64,000 nucleotides of DNA from Planotetraspora phitsanulokensis (lineage in GTDB: Bacteria; Actinomycetota; Actinomycetes; Streptosporangiales; Streptosporangiaceae): contig NZ_BOOP01000003.1 of assembly GCF_016863295.1 (NCBI RefSeq), positions 1 through 64,000 of the forward strand. The letters run 5' to 3'. The notes under the pieces are model-generated. The model ran no database searches. It worked only from the letters and a program-made list of their open reading frames with translations, and was not told the DNA's origin. Below, piece after piece: positions 1 to 7,820 of this stretch (position 1 is its first letter; the number at the start of each line of letters is the position of its first letter). The position numbers and the translations under genes are program-made.

Positions 1-798
1 CTGCTGGTCCTGGTCAACGCCGAATCCCTCCCCAAGGACCACCCCGACCCCGACCCCGAGTCCGAGTCCGACCCTTACTCTGACGGTGCCGAACCGCGCG
101 CAGGCGGTCAGTCCGATGCGCAGAGCAAAACGGACGCGTGCAGCAACGATCCGACCGGCGACCAGTCCGCACCCACCCGCATGGGCGGCATCAGCGGGCC
201 AGACGCGAGCGGGCCAGGCGCGAGACCAGAAGAGCCGGATGGACAGGAAGAGCCGGAAGGGCTACAGAGGAGCGGGCTGGAACAGTTGGAAGGGCTGGTC
301 CAGCGTGGGGTCGTGCCGGGATTGTTGCTGGCCACCGGCCAGTTCCTGTCCCCAGATGACCTGCACCGGCTCGCCCGCACCTCGACCCTGGTACGGCTGG
401 TCATGGACGCCGACGGCCAGGTCCTGGACATGGGACGCAAAGTCCGCCTGGGCAACGCCGCCCAGCGGCGCGCCGTGTTCGCCCGCTACGCCACCTGCTG
501 GATAGACGGCTGCCCGCTGCCGGCCACGATGTGCCAGATCGACCACGCCGACAACTGGTCCGACGGCGGCCACACCGACCTGCGTCTGCTCGGGCCCGCT
601 TGCCAGTTCCACAACCGCGACCGCTACCGCCGCCCCCACCACTACCAACGCCGGCAAACCGGCAAAGACCGCTGGGCCTTCACCTACACCGGCCGACCCC
701 AGTACGCCGGCCGAAGGACACCCTCCACCCCGGACGCCACCACAGGCGACGCCCAGACCACCGCATCAACCAGCGGAAAGAAACCGAACGCGCCATGA
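1..798 (+). CDS. DUF222/13E12-family HNH endonuclease-like protein, 5' truncated by window edge
   Basis: The frame is open from base 1, so the start lies upstream of the window; a methionine codon at 181 is probably internal. About 265 residues are visible. The first residues (LLVLVNAESL) resemble the end of a DUF222 domain, followed by an acidic, low-complexity linker. The C-terminal part carries the HNH core: C-x-I-D-H near visible codons 179-182, then W-S-D-G-G-x-T and C-x-F-H-N-R about 25 residues later. Actinomycete genomes hold many such 13E12-type proteins, often linked to mobile DNA, and most have no tested function. The C-terminal tail is Thr/Ser/Pro-rich. Family assignment is firm; activity is unknown. 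Confidence 0.85.
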   Translation: MLVLVNAESLPKDHPDPDPESESDPYSDGAEPRAGGQSDAQSKTDACSNDPTGDQSAPTRMGGISGPDASGPGARPEEPDGQEEPEGLQRSGLEQLEGLVQRGVVPGLLLATGQFLSPDDLHRLARTSTLVRLVMDADGQVLDMGRKVRLGNAAQRRAVFARYATCWIDGCPLPATMCQIDHADNWSDGGHTDLRLLGPACQFHNRDRYRRPHHYQRRQTGKDRWAFTYTGRPQYAGRRTPSTPDATTGDAQTTASTSGKKPNAP

Positions 799-824
799 AA
801 GGACCATCGAGAAAGGACCATCGA
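797..824 (+). repeat. 14-bp tandem duplication at HNH gene stop
   Basis: The unit GAAAGGACCATCGA occurs twice head to tail (797-810 and 811-824), starting inside the HNH stop codon. It looks like a small replication-slippage duplication; no function is implied. Confidence 0.7.
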
Positions 825-1169
825 GCAAACGATCATCGCGGCGGCCGCCGCCGAAACGTCCTTCGTGGATGGCCGCCCCTCGCCCACCGGCCGACGGCCG
901 CTGATCAACCATGCCCTCAGGGCGGGAACGACTGCTGGATTTCTACGAGGCATGCTTCGACACGCCCGCGACCGAGGTCATCGCCACGAGGACGGCGGCC
1001 CGGATGACCTTGACTCCCAGGACGAGGGCCGCCTTGCAGATGACACCGCGGACAAGTCCCCCACACAGGATCCGACCAGCAAAAATGAGATCATTGACCG
1101 ATACTTGACCAACAGTTACATTACGTCGGCAGATCGGGGGTCCCGGATGCTCGAAGGGAGAACCGTTCT
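799..1169. other. Intergenic stretch without a recognised gene
   Basis: The 371 bases between the HNH gene and the peptidase hold only short open frames (for example 911-1108 plus) whose translations match no family I recognise. The last part carries the ribosome binding site AAGGGAG (1154-1160) for the peptidase. The sequence around 1080-1130 is more AT-rich than its surroundings and is the likeliest place for the peptidase promoter, but I see no convincing hexamer pair. Confidence 0.5.
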
Positions 1170-2507
1170 ATGGTCCGACGAGTTCTGATCGGCGCAGCAG
1201 CTGTACTTCTCCTCGTCTGGGGTGTTCCATCGGCCGTATTCGCGGCGGACGGCACCCGGACTCCCTCCGCACCGTCCTACACGGTCACCCTGACCAGCAA
1301 CGCGTCGGGAAGCACCTGGACCGGCCACGAGAGCATCACCTTCACCAACCCGTCCGCGGATCCGCTGACGGAGGTCTACCTCCGGCTGTGGGACAACTAC
1401 CACGGCTCGTGCCCGTCGACGCCGATCACCGTGACCAACGTGACCGGCGGCACGCCGTCGCCGTTGTCCGTCTCCTGCACCGCGCTGAAGATCACGCTGC
1501 CTGCTCCGCTCAACCAGAACCAGAGCGCCTCGGTCGGGTTCGACCTGAGCATCGTGGTGCCCGCCGGCGCCGACCGGTTCGGCCGCGACGGGTCCTACAA
1601 CTTCATCGGCAACGCGCTTCCCGTGCTGGCGGTCCGCGACGCGAGTGGCTGGCACCTCGACCCGTACAGCAACAACGGCGAGTCCTTCTACTCGCTCATC
1701 AGCAACTACTCGGTCACGCTCGACCATCCGACCTCGCTGCTCGTGCCCGCCACCGGCACCTCCGTCGACACGCCGGGGACGTCCGGCCGCACGATCACCA
1801 AGGCCACCGCGAACAACGTCCGCGAGTTCGCGTGGGGGGCCGGGCCGTTCGTCAAGACGACCAGCACCACCACCACGGGCGTGGTGGTGAATGTCTACCG
1901 GGTGAGCTCGATCAGTTCGAGCAGCGCCGCCTCGATGATGACCACCGCGAAGAACGCGCTCGTCGCCCACGCCGGGCGCTTCGGCGCCTACCCGTACGGC
2001 GAGGCGGACGTGGTGCTGGACAACAACTTCTGGTTCGGCGGCATGGAGTATCCCGGGTTCGTGCTCGACGTGATCAGCTCCACGGCCCTGGCCCACGAAC
2101 TGGCCCACCAGTGGTGGTACGGGATCGTCGGCGACGACGAGTACACCAGCCCGTGGCTGGACGAGTCGTTCACCGACTACGCGACCGACCTGTACAACGG
2201 CGTCTCGGGCACCAACTGCTGGAACAACGTCTCCTGGCAGTCGTCGGCCGAGAAGATCAGCAACTCGATGGCCTACTGGGACGCCCATCCGAACCGGTAC
2301 GGAACCGTCGTCTACACCTACGGCAAATGCGCGCTGCACGACCTGCGACGCACGATCGGCACGACGGCGATGACGAACCTGCTCCGGAACTACGCCGCCG
2401 GCCACTGGTACGGGGTCTCGACCACCGCGGACTTCAAGGCCGCCGCCCAGGCTGCGACCTCGGTCAACCTGTCGTCGTTCTGGACCACCCACCGCATCGA
2501 CGGCTGA
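1170..2507 (+). CDS. Secreted M1-family zinc metallopeptidase
   Basis: The 445-residue protein begins with a Sec signal peptide (MVRR, a hydrophobic core, then AVFAADG, cleavage near residue 25). The gluzincin centre is complete: H309-E310-L-A-H313 binds zinc and supplies the general base, and E332, exactly 19 residues after H313 in WLDESF, is the third ligand. FGGMEYPG about 30 residues earlier corresponds to the GAMEN exopeptidase motif of M1 enzymes. The N-terminal half is the beta-sandwich typical of aminopeptidase N. Its length fits the short secreted M1 forms that lack the large C-terminal helical domain. The ATG has AAGGGAG 9 nt upstream. It is probably an extracellular aminopeptidase for peptide scavenging; the substrate is unknown. 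It appears monocistronic. Confidence 0.9.
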   Translation: MVRRVLIGAAAVLLLVWGVPSAVFAADGTRTPSAPSYTVTLTSNASGSTWTGHESITFTNPSADPLTEVYLRLWDNYHGSCPSTPITVTNVTGGTPSPLSVSCTALKITLPAPLNQNQSASVGFDLSIVVPAGADRFGRDGSYNFIGNALPVLAVRDASGWHLDPYSNNGESFYSLISNYSVTLDHPTSLLVPATGTSVDTPGTSGRTITKATANNVREFAWGAGPFVKTTSTTTTGVVVNVYRVSSISSSSAASMMTTAKNALVAHAGRFGAYPYGEADVVLDNNFWFGGMEYPGFVLDVISSTALAHELAHQWWYGIVGDDEYTSPWLDESFTDYATDLYNGVSGTNCWNNVSWQSSAEKISNSMAYWDAHPNRYGTVVYTYGKCALHDLRRTIGTTAMTNLLRNYAAGHWYGVSTTADFKAAAQAATSVNLSSFWTTHRIDG

Positions 2508-2773
2508 CCAGCTCGAGACGCCGAGAAGCCGGCGCGTGCCTGACGTACGATGCAGGCCCTCACCGGGCTCGGCGCGAGGAACGGGACGACCGGCGGCGGG
2601 AGGCGAGGACGTGATCTCGTCTACGCCTCCCCCGCCGGCGCACATGTCCCGGATTCCGGGTCGGCCGCCGCACTCATCACACTCCACGCAGCGGAGCCGA
2701 CCGGGCCGACGAACCCGGACATCAATAAGTCACCGAGTGAACCTGGTCGCCGGCCGACAATTCGGACGCTCGA

Positions 2774-4051
2774 TCACGCGTAGGCGACGCGAAGCGGAAG
2801 CGTGCGCGGCCCCCGGACCTGACCCGCCGCCCAGGTCACCGCCGCCGGGTCCTGGAGGGTGAATTCCGGGATCCGCTCGAGCCAGACCTCGAGGGCGACC
2901 CGGAGCTCCATCCGCGCCAGGTGCGAGCCCACGCAACGGTGGATGCCGAGTCCGAACGCGACGTGCCGGTTGACCTCACGGTCGATGACGACCTCGTCCG
3001 CCTGCTCGAACTGCGCCGGGTCACGGTTGGCGGCCGGGAACGACAACAGCACCCAGTCCTCGGACTTCATGTCGACGCCGTTCCAGTGCATGTCCTCCTT
3101 CACCAGCCGCGCCATCGTCACCGGGGCGTAGGCCCGCAGGAACTCCTCCATCGCGGTCGGCAGCAACTCCGGCTCGGCGACCAGGCGCCTTCGATCCGCC
3201 GGGGTCTTCGCCAGATGCCACAACGACGCGCCGATCGCGCTCCACGTCGTGTCGATCCCGGCGATGAGCAGCAGGGCCATCGTCCCGGCCACATGCGACG
3301 GTTCGAGCTTGCGGCCGTAGAGCTCGGCGTTGATGAGATAGGTCGTCAGGTCGTCGCGCGGGTTGTCGACGTGGTCGCGGATCTGCGCGAGCAGGTAGTC
3401 GAACAGCAGCGCCATCCGCTCCATGCGCTCCTCCGGCGGACGGTTGACGCCTTCGAGCGCGTTCTCGATGAACTCACGGAATCGCGGGCCGTCCTCCTGC
3501 GGGAAGCCGAGCATGTCGGCGATGACCCGCATGGGAATGTGCTGCGCGTATTCGTGGGCCGCGTCGACGTCCTGCCGGCCCTCGAACGCGTCGATGAGCG
3601 AGTGGCACAACGCTCTCGTCGCCTCCTCCCGCCTGGCGACCTCCTTCTTGGTGAACACCGGAAGTAACAGCTTGCGGGCGTCGTGGTGGAACGGCGGGTC
3701 GGAGGAGATCGGCGGCGTGCCGCCCACCGGCGCCAGCTCGCGGGGCGGCCGGAAGTTGCTCATGATGATCGACCGCGAGGAGAAACGCTCGGTGTCGTAG
3801 GCGATGGCCGCGACGTCCTCGTAGCTCGTCGGCAACCACCCGCCGCCGAACCGGTCGGTGTGCGCGATGGGGCACCGCTGACGCAGGTCGTCCTGGATGG
3901 GGTACGGGTCGGCGGCCCATTCGGGTTCGAGGTGGGAGAAGTCGGTCGCCCAGTCCGAGACCGGGCCGGTGACGATCTCGTTTCGCGTGCCGAGGGGCTG
4001 GTCTCCTCGCGTCTCCCGGAAGTCGCGGGTGAAGCGTTCGTCGAGCGTCAT
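2774..4051 (-). CDS. Cytochrome P450 monooxygenase
   Basis: This 425-residue soluble bacterial P450 shows all core motifs: the I-helix oxygen-activation motif A-G-I-D267-T268-T, the K-helix E-E-F-L-R, and the heme loop F-G-L-G-I-H-R-C373-V-G with C373 as thiolate ligand. It lacks a membrane anchor. The start ATG lies 2 nt after the ferredoxin stop codon, with GAGGAG just upstream, so the two are translated from one message. The adjacent one-iron-cluster ferredoxin is its likely electron donor; no ferredoxin reductase is present in the window, so one must come from elsewhere. The substrate cannot be told from sequence. Confidence 0.93.
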   Translation of the reverse strand: MTLDERFTRDFRETRGDQPLGTRNEIVTGPVSDWATDFSHLEPEWAADPYPIQDDLRQRCPIAHTDRFGGGWLPTSYEDVAAIAYDTERFSSRSIIMSNFRPPRELAPVGGTPPISSDPPFHHDARKLLLPVFTKKEVARREEATRALCHSLIDAFEGRQDVDAAHEYAQHIPMRVIADMLGFPQEDGPRFREFIENALEGVNRPPEERMERMALLFDYLLAQIRDHVDNPRDDLTTYLINAELYGRKLEPSHVAGTMALLLIAGIDTTWSAIGASLWHLAKTPADRRRLVAEPELLPTAMEEFLRAYAPVTMARLVKEDMHWNGVDMKSEDWVLLSFPAANRDPAQFEQADEVVIDREVNRHVAFGLGIHRCVGSHLARMELRVALEVWLERIPEFTLQDPAAVTWAAGQVRGPRTLPLRVAYA

Positions 4052-4052
4052 G

Positions 4053-4253
4053 TCAGGCCTCCTCGACCAGGTCGATCGCTCTTTCCGGACAGTTGGACAC
4101 CGCCAGGCGCGCCGCGTGCTCCTGGTCCGGCGAGACGGCGCTGTCGCCGATCACCTGTCCATAGCCCTCGTCGTCCTCGCCGAAGAGGGCGGGGGCCAGG
4201 GTGTAACAGCGGCCATGTCCATGGCACCGCTGGGGATCGATCTGCACTTTCAC
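4053..4253 (-). CDS. [3Fe-4S] ferredoxin, P450 redox partner
   Basis: A 66-residue ferredoxin. The cluster ligands are C10, C16 and C55 (followed by Pro); the position where a fourth cysteine would sit holds His13, as in the single [3Fe-4S] ferredoxins that serve actinobacterial P450s. I place the start at the GTG 4253 because AGGGGAG lies 7 nt upstream and the resulting length is normal; a longer upstream frame runs into the TetR gene and adds a His/Arg-rich stretch with no homology. The GTG overlaps the TetR stop codon (GTGA, 4 nt), so the TetR, ferredoxin and P450 genes form a translationally coupled operon. Confidence 0.88.
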   Translation of the reverse strand: MKVQIDPQRCHGHGRCYTLAPALFGEDDEGYGQVIGDSAVSPDQEHAARLAVSNCPERAIDLVEEA

Positions 4254-4867
4254 TGAGTGGCTCCCCTCTGTGCAGTGATGTCGGTGGGGGCGAGGGCGGT
4301 CACGACACGGGTGAGTAACGCGGTCCACTCCTCGTCACCGACGGAATGCAGGTCCGGCGGGATGAGCGCGCTGCCCATCGCGAGAAGGAGGCAGAAGTGG
4401 GCGAGCGCGTTCGGCGACAGCGCCGAGTCGAGTTCGCCGCCCGTCTGTCCGGCGCGGACCAGGTCCGCGACCCAGTCGGCGCGTTCGCCGACGTAGTCCC
4501 GCATCGGCCGGGCGACGTCCTCGTCGCGACGCGCCGCGACCAGGGCCTCCACGATGAGGTAGCCCCGGGCGTCACGGCGGCGGGGAAGCCACCGGCCGAT
4601 GGCGAGGAGCAACTCCGTGATGGACCGATCGGGATCGGCGGCCAGCACCGCGGCGAGCAACTGCCGTCCATGAGTGCGCAATGCCGCCACGAGCAGTTCT
4701 GCCTTCGAACCGAAGTGCGCGTACAGCGCGCCGTTGCTCACGCCGGCCGTCGCGGCGATGTCCGCCACGCGCGTGCCGTCGTACCCGCGCTCGGCGAAGA
4801 CGTCGGCCGCCGCGCGCAACAACCGTTCACGCGTTTCCGCCGCGGTGACACCCGCGATCCGCCCCAT
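4250..4867 (-). CDS. TetR-family regulator, first gene of the P450 operon
   Basis: This 205-residue protein has an N-terminal TetR helix-turn-helix (about residues 9-55, with TRVADIAATAGVSNGALYAHF) and a helical ligand-binding C-terminal domain. It is the promoter-proximal gene of the TetR-ferredoxin-P450 operon, overlapping the ferredoxin by 4 nt, so it probably represses its own operon until a P450 substrate or related small molecule binds. The upstream DNA contains AT-rich sequence around 4875-4900 where the promoter and operator should lie, but the dyad there is weak. Confidence 0.88.
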   Translation of the reverse strand: MGRIAGVTAAETRERLLRAAADVFAERGYDGTRVADIAATAGVSNGALYAHFGSKAELLVAALRTHGRQLLAAVLAADPDRSITELLLAIGRWLPRRRDARGYLIVEALVAARRDEDVARPMRDYVGERADWVADLVRAGQTGGELDSALSPNALAHFCLLLAMGSALIPPDLHSVGDEEWTALLTRVVTALAPTDITAQRGATQ

Positions 4868-5043
4868 GGTGGAATTAAAAGACCGTTCATTTCATTGGTC
4901 AAGGCATCTGCTCGTCCGATGGGCCGTGTCTGGCATCGCTCAACCTGACAGCTGCACCGCCCGTCGTAGAGGTGCTCTAGTCGCTGCAGGGTCCCCCATG
5001 GGTCGCGCTTACCGCAGGACGCGGGATGTGCAGGGATCCGCCG

Positions 5044-5118
5044 TCAGCGGGCGGTCATTCCGCCGTCGATCGCGAGCGCGGCTCCGGTGATGAACCGGGC
5101 TTCATCGCTCAGCAGGAC
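5044..5118 (-). pseudogene. Remnant of a short-chain dehydrogenase 3' end
   Basis: Reading the minus strand from 5118 gives VLLSDEARFITGAALAIDGG followed by MTAR and a stop at 5046-5044. This is the conserved C-terminus of classical SDR enzymes (S-D-E-A-x-x-I-T-G-x-x-x-x-x-D-G-G). Upstream of 5118 the homology ends abruptly and the frame continues into unrelated residues, so about 90 percent of the gene is missing. The fragment differs from the intact SDR at 6920-7723, so it is not a copy of that gene. It marks an old deletion or rearrangement junction between the P450 operon and the hydrolase cluster. Confidence 0.75.
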
Positions 5119-5167
5119 ACGACCACTCCCGTGATCAGTCAGGCCAGTACGGGCCAATGTCTCGCAA

Positions 5168-5200
5168 ATCGGTATGATGGTACCGTATTCCCATACCGAT
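5168..5200. promoter_or_regulatory. Perfect 9-bp inverted repeat, candidate operator
   Basis: Arms ATCGGTATG (5168-5176) and CATACCGAT (5192-5200) are perfect inverted repeats with a 15-nt spacer, which itself contains GGTACC. The GGTA/TACC half-sites are typical of TetR-family operators. It lies in the leader of the hydrolase-TetR-SDR group, so the TetR protein at 6253 is the natural candidate ligand. Confidence 0.55.
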
Positions 5201-5244
5201 CACGTAATAGATCGGCTCGACCAGAACGTAGGGCGACAAGGCGG

Positions 5245-5272
5245 CATACAGTGTGTCTATACATGCTGTATG
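5245..5272. promoter_or_regulatory. Second inverted repeat in the hydrolase leader
   Basis: Arms CATACAG (5245-5251) and CTGTATG (5266-5272) form a perfect 7-bp inverted repeat with a 14-nt AT-rich spacer. The CATAC/GTATG core repeats that of the element at 5168-5200, 45 nt away, suggesting two operators for one regulator around the promoter. No clear hexamer pair is visible. Confidence 0.45.
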
Positions 5273-5322
5273 GTGGCCCTGGAGGGTGCGCCCGATTTCC
5301 ACACAGCCGTTCAAATCCGCGA

Positions 5323-5370
5323 GGAGACCCGCGCCCCCGAATGCATTTCCGTGCATTCGGGGTGGTCTCC
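5323..5370 (+). promoter_or_regulatory. Long leader stem-loop before the alpha/beta hydrolase
   Basis: CCCCGAATGCA (5335-5345) pairs perfectly with TGCATTCGGGG (5352-5362) across a 6-nt loop. Beyond a 5:1 internal loop, GGAGACC (5323-5329) pairs with GGTCTCC (5364-5370), giving 18 base pairs in all. There is no U-tract, so it is not a standard terminator. It ends 76 nt before the hydrolase ATG and would sit in its mRNA leader: a structured RNA or a large operator. Confidence 0.6.
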
Positions 5371-5446
5371 CCATGCCCTTTCTCACCGGTCGTGCGCAGC
5401 GAGTCGCACGCTTCTTTCGCCATCCCCATCACCAAGGAGGTGCCCG

Positions 5447-6169
5447 ATGCAGGAACCCGCAGACCGTCCCACATTCCTCCTGGTACACGGAGGCCATCAC
5501 GGCCCCTGGTACTGGGAGAGGTTGCAGGGCGTACTGGAGAAAAAAGGCTGGACGAGCGACACGGTCACGTTGCCCAGCGCCGTCCATGAGGCCACCGCCG
5601 AACCGCTTCCCGGCATGTACGACGACGCGGCGGTGATCCGGAAAACCCTTGACGACATCTCCGGACCGGTGATCGTCGTCGCGCATTCGTACGGCGGCGT
5701 GCCCGCCACGGAGGCCGTCGCCACGGCGACCAACGTCGCGCACATCGTGTATGTCGCCGCGTACATGCTGGACGTCGGGGAAGGCATGTTCCAGACACAC
5801 GGCGTTCCCGTTCCGGAATCCCTGGCCGGACTACGGGCGCCGGAGAATCCCGATCTCAACCTGCCCGCCGCCTTCTACGACGGCGACGCGACCAACTCGG
5901 AAACCGCCGAGGCGACAGCCCGCCTGGTCCCGCAGACGGTGCGGGCCGACTACGAGACGGTGACACAAGCCGGCTGGCGGACCGTGCCGAACAGCTATGT
6001 CATCCCCGACAACGATGTCTCCATCACCGGAACCATCGCGGAGAGCATGGCCGCGCGCGCCGACGCCGTATACCGGTGCCCCGGGCACCATGCGCCTTTC
6101 TATTCACATCCCGCGGAATTCGCGGACATTCTTCTGGATATCGCCTCGCGCGCTTCCCTGCCCGGTTAG
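5447..6169 (+). CDS. Alpha/beta-fold hydrolase (esterase-like)
   Basis: A 240-residue cytoplasmic hydrolase. LLVHGGHHGPWYW near the N-terminus forms the oxyanion-hole turn, the nucleophile elbow is A-H-S81-Y-G-G, and the C-terminal P-G-H214-H215 supplies the catalytic histidine, followed by HPAEFADIL. The pattern matches the small esterase/hydroxynitrile-lyase-like group of alpha/beta hydrolases. The ATG at 5447 has a perfect AAGGAGG 6 nt upstream; the frame extends further 5' but without comparable signals. It is followed by a TetR gene and an SDR gene on the same strand. A role in converting or detoxifying an ester or lactone, with the SDR acting next, is inferred. Confidence 0.88.
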   Translation: MQEPADRPTFLLVHGGHHGPWYWERLQGVLEKKGWTSDTVTLPSAVHEATAEPLPGMYDDAAVIRKTLDDISGPVIVVAHSYGGVPATEAVATATNVAHIVYVAAYMLDVGEGMFQTHGVPVPESLAGLRAPENPDLNLPAAFYDGDATNSETAEATARLVPQTVRADYETVTQAGWRTVPNSYVIPDNDVSITGTIAESMAARADAVYRCPGHHAPFYSHPAEFADILLDIASRASLPG

Positions 6170-6252
6170 ACGAGGGCTCTCCGACGGACGGCACCGCGAT
6201 CCGCGCACGCCGATCCTAGGTCGCCGAGGCGCACCCGTGGACCACCTCTAGT

Positions 6253-6957
6253 ATGTGGGACATGGCTTCCGTGACCCGTAAACGTAAAGACAATGACGAG
6301 CGGCCGACCGCCGCCGAGAAGCAACTGCTGGCCGCACTGGAACGACTCCTCAAAAGAGGGGAGTCTTTCACGGAAATCAGCGTGCAACAGATCATTGAAG
6401 AGGCGGGGGTGTCGCGCGCCACCTTCTACGCCTACTTCCGGGACAAGAGTCACCTGCTGATCCAGCTCACGGACGCTTTGAGAAGCACTCTGCTGGAAAA
6501 GGCCAGGAAGTGGGATCCGAGTGCGGGCGAGGACGGCGCGGCGAGGTATGCCCGCTTCTTCATCGAAGTGATCACCATACATCGCGACAATCATGCGGTA
6601 CTTTCCGCCCTGCGAGAACTGTCGTCCTATGACGCGTCCGTCCGCGATTTCTACACGGCGGATCTGGAGAAATTCGACGAGGCCGTTCTCAAGACGATCG
6701 TCGACGAACAGGCGTCGGGATCGACGCCTTCCGACCTAGACGCCGCGGCGGCGAGCCGGGTGATCGTCTGGGGCGGGGAACAGGCGATCGCCCGCCATAT
6801 CAGCGTGGACGACGGAAGCGGCGACGAGGCATTCGCCCGAGAGCTTGGGAAAATCTGGTGGTACGGCGCCTACCGCCGTCCCGCCGAACAGCCGGTAAAC
6901 GAATCTGAGAATCATCGGAATGCCGAGAAAGAAAACAGAAATGAACGAAGAGAGTGA
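6253..6957 (+). CDS. TetR-family regulator
   Basis: This 234-residue protein has an N-terminal HTH (about residues 24-70; ISVQQIIEEAGVSRATFYAYF) and a longer C-terminal ligand domain. A second ATG at 6262 would remove three residues; neither start has a strong ribosome binding site. The C-terminus is charged (rich in Asn, Glu and Arg) and its last 38 nt overlap the SDR frame, which implies co-transcription. The gene uses more A/T-ending codons than its neighbours, as does the hydrolase before it, hinting at separate ancestry. Likely targets are the inverted repeats at 5168-5272. Confidence 0.85.
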   Translation: MWDMASVTRKRKDNDERPTAAEKQLLAALERLLKRGESFTEISVQQIIEEAGVSRATFYAYFRDKSHLLIQLTDALRSTLLEKARKWDPSAGEDGAARYARFFIEVITIHRDNHAVLSALRELSSYDASVRDFYTADLEKFDEAVLKTIVDEQASGSTPSDLDAAAASRVIVWGGEQAIARHISVDDGSGDEAFARELGKIWWYGAYRRPAEQPVNESENHRNAEKENRNERRE

Positions 6958-7723
6958 AGGGCTTCCTGCACGGCCGCTCATCGGCAGAACTGCGGTCGTC
7001 ACGGGCGGTGGGCGCTGTGTCGGAGCCGGCGTGGCGGGTCTCCTGGCCCGCGCCGGGGCCCGGGTGGCGCTGGTCGGCCGGTCGGAGGACTCGCTGCGGG
7101 CGGTAGCGCGCGAACTGCCGAGGGACACTGAGGTGATTCCGGCCGACCTGTCACAACCCGATGCCCCCGCCGCCGTCATCGACGCCGCGATCCGGCGACT
7201 CGGCAAGGTGAACATCCTCGTGAACAACGCGGGAGCGGAGAACTTCACCCCCAGCGACCAGCTGACCGCGCAGGAGGCGGACGAGCTGTGGGCCCTCAAC
7301 GGACGTGCTCCGTTGCTTCTGGGCGGAAAGGCCGCCGCGCACATGGCGTCAATCGGCGGTGGCAGCATCGTCAACATCTCGTCGGTGGTCGGCAGCGAGC
7401 GGAGCATCCGCGGTCAGAGCCTGTACGCGGCGACGAAGGGCGCGGTCGACGCCATCACCCGTTCGCTGGCCGCAGACTGGGGAGGCAAGGGCGTGCGGGT
7501 GAACGCCGTCCGCCCGGCTGTGACGCGTTCGGACATGTCCGCCGCGATCTTCACCAACCCTGACCTCAAGAATGCCCTGACCGCCCAGTACGCGCTGGGA
7601 CGTCTGGGCGAGCCCGAGGACATCGCTCAGGCGGTGCTCTTCTTCGCGTCCGACGCGAGCTCCTACGTCACCGGCCAGACTCTGAGCGTCGACGGAGGCT
7701 GGATCTCCGCCCTCGTCCACTGA
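6920..7723 (+). CDS. Short-chain dehydrogenase/reductase (SDR)
   Basis: A classical SDR of up to 267 residues. Motifs: cofactor turn T-G-G-G-R-C-V-G-A-G near residues 28-37 (a Cys stands where Gly is common), N-N-A-G, a Ser pair S154-S155, the catalytic Y169-x-x-x-K173, and the C-terminal Y-V-T-G-Q-T-L-S-V-D-G-G-W. An Arg after the first strand (VALVGRS) suggests NADP(H). The start is uncertain: ATG 6920 overlaps the TetR gene by 38 nt, and ATG 6941 would be seven codons shorter; neither has a strong Shine-Dalgarno sequence. It probably oxidises or reduces a hydroxyl/keto group on the product of the hydrolase at 5447. Confidence 0.88.
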   Translation: MPRKKTEMNEESEGLPARPLIGRTAVVTGGGRCVGAGVAGLLARAGARVALVGRSEDSLRAVARELPRDTEVIPADLSQPDAPAAVIDAAIRRLGKVNILVNNAGAENFTPSDQLTAQEADELWALNGRAPLLLGGKAAAHMASIGGGSIVNISSVVGSERSIRGQSLYAATKGAVDAITRSLAADWGGKGVRVNAVRPAVTRSDMSAAIFTNPDLKNALTAQYALGRLGEPEDIAQAVLFFASDASSYVTGQTLSVDGGWISALVH

Positions 7724-7754
7724 GCAGGCCAGACTGCGGGTGCGACATGGCACG

Positions 7755-7773
7755 GCCTGGTCAGGGGCCAGGC
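7755..7773 (+). terminator. Short hairpin after the SDR gene
   Basis: GCCTGG (7755-7760) and CCAGGC (7768-7773) form a 6-bp GC-rich stem with a 7-nt loop, 31 nt after the SDR stop. It is weak and has no U-tract, but its position fits the end of the hydrolase-TetR-SDR transcript. Confidence 0.35.
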
Positions 7774-7820
7774 ATTGAGGTGATTCCATGACGCCCCCCA
7801 TGACAACGAATTGAGCGAGC

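Noticed and set aside
911-1108. 65-codon open frame after the HNH gene
   Set aside because: No ribosome binding site, no recognisable family, and a basic unstructured C-terminus.
1116-2687. 523-codon minus-strand open frame across the M1 peptidase
   Set aside because: Val/Arg/Gly-rich antisense shadow of a gene with complete motifs on the plus strand; typical of high-GC DNA.
4881-4900. GACC...GGTC dyad upstream of the first TetR gene as operator
   Set aside because: Only the outer four bases pair; the inner positions match poorly, so I could not support it as an operator.
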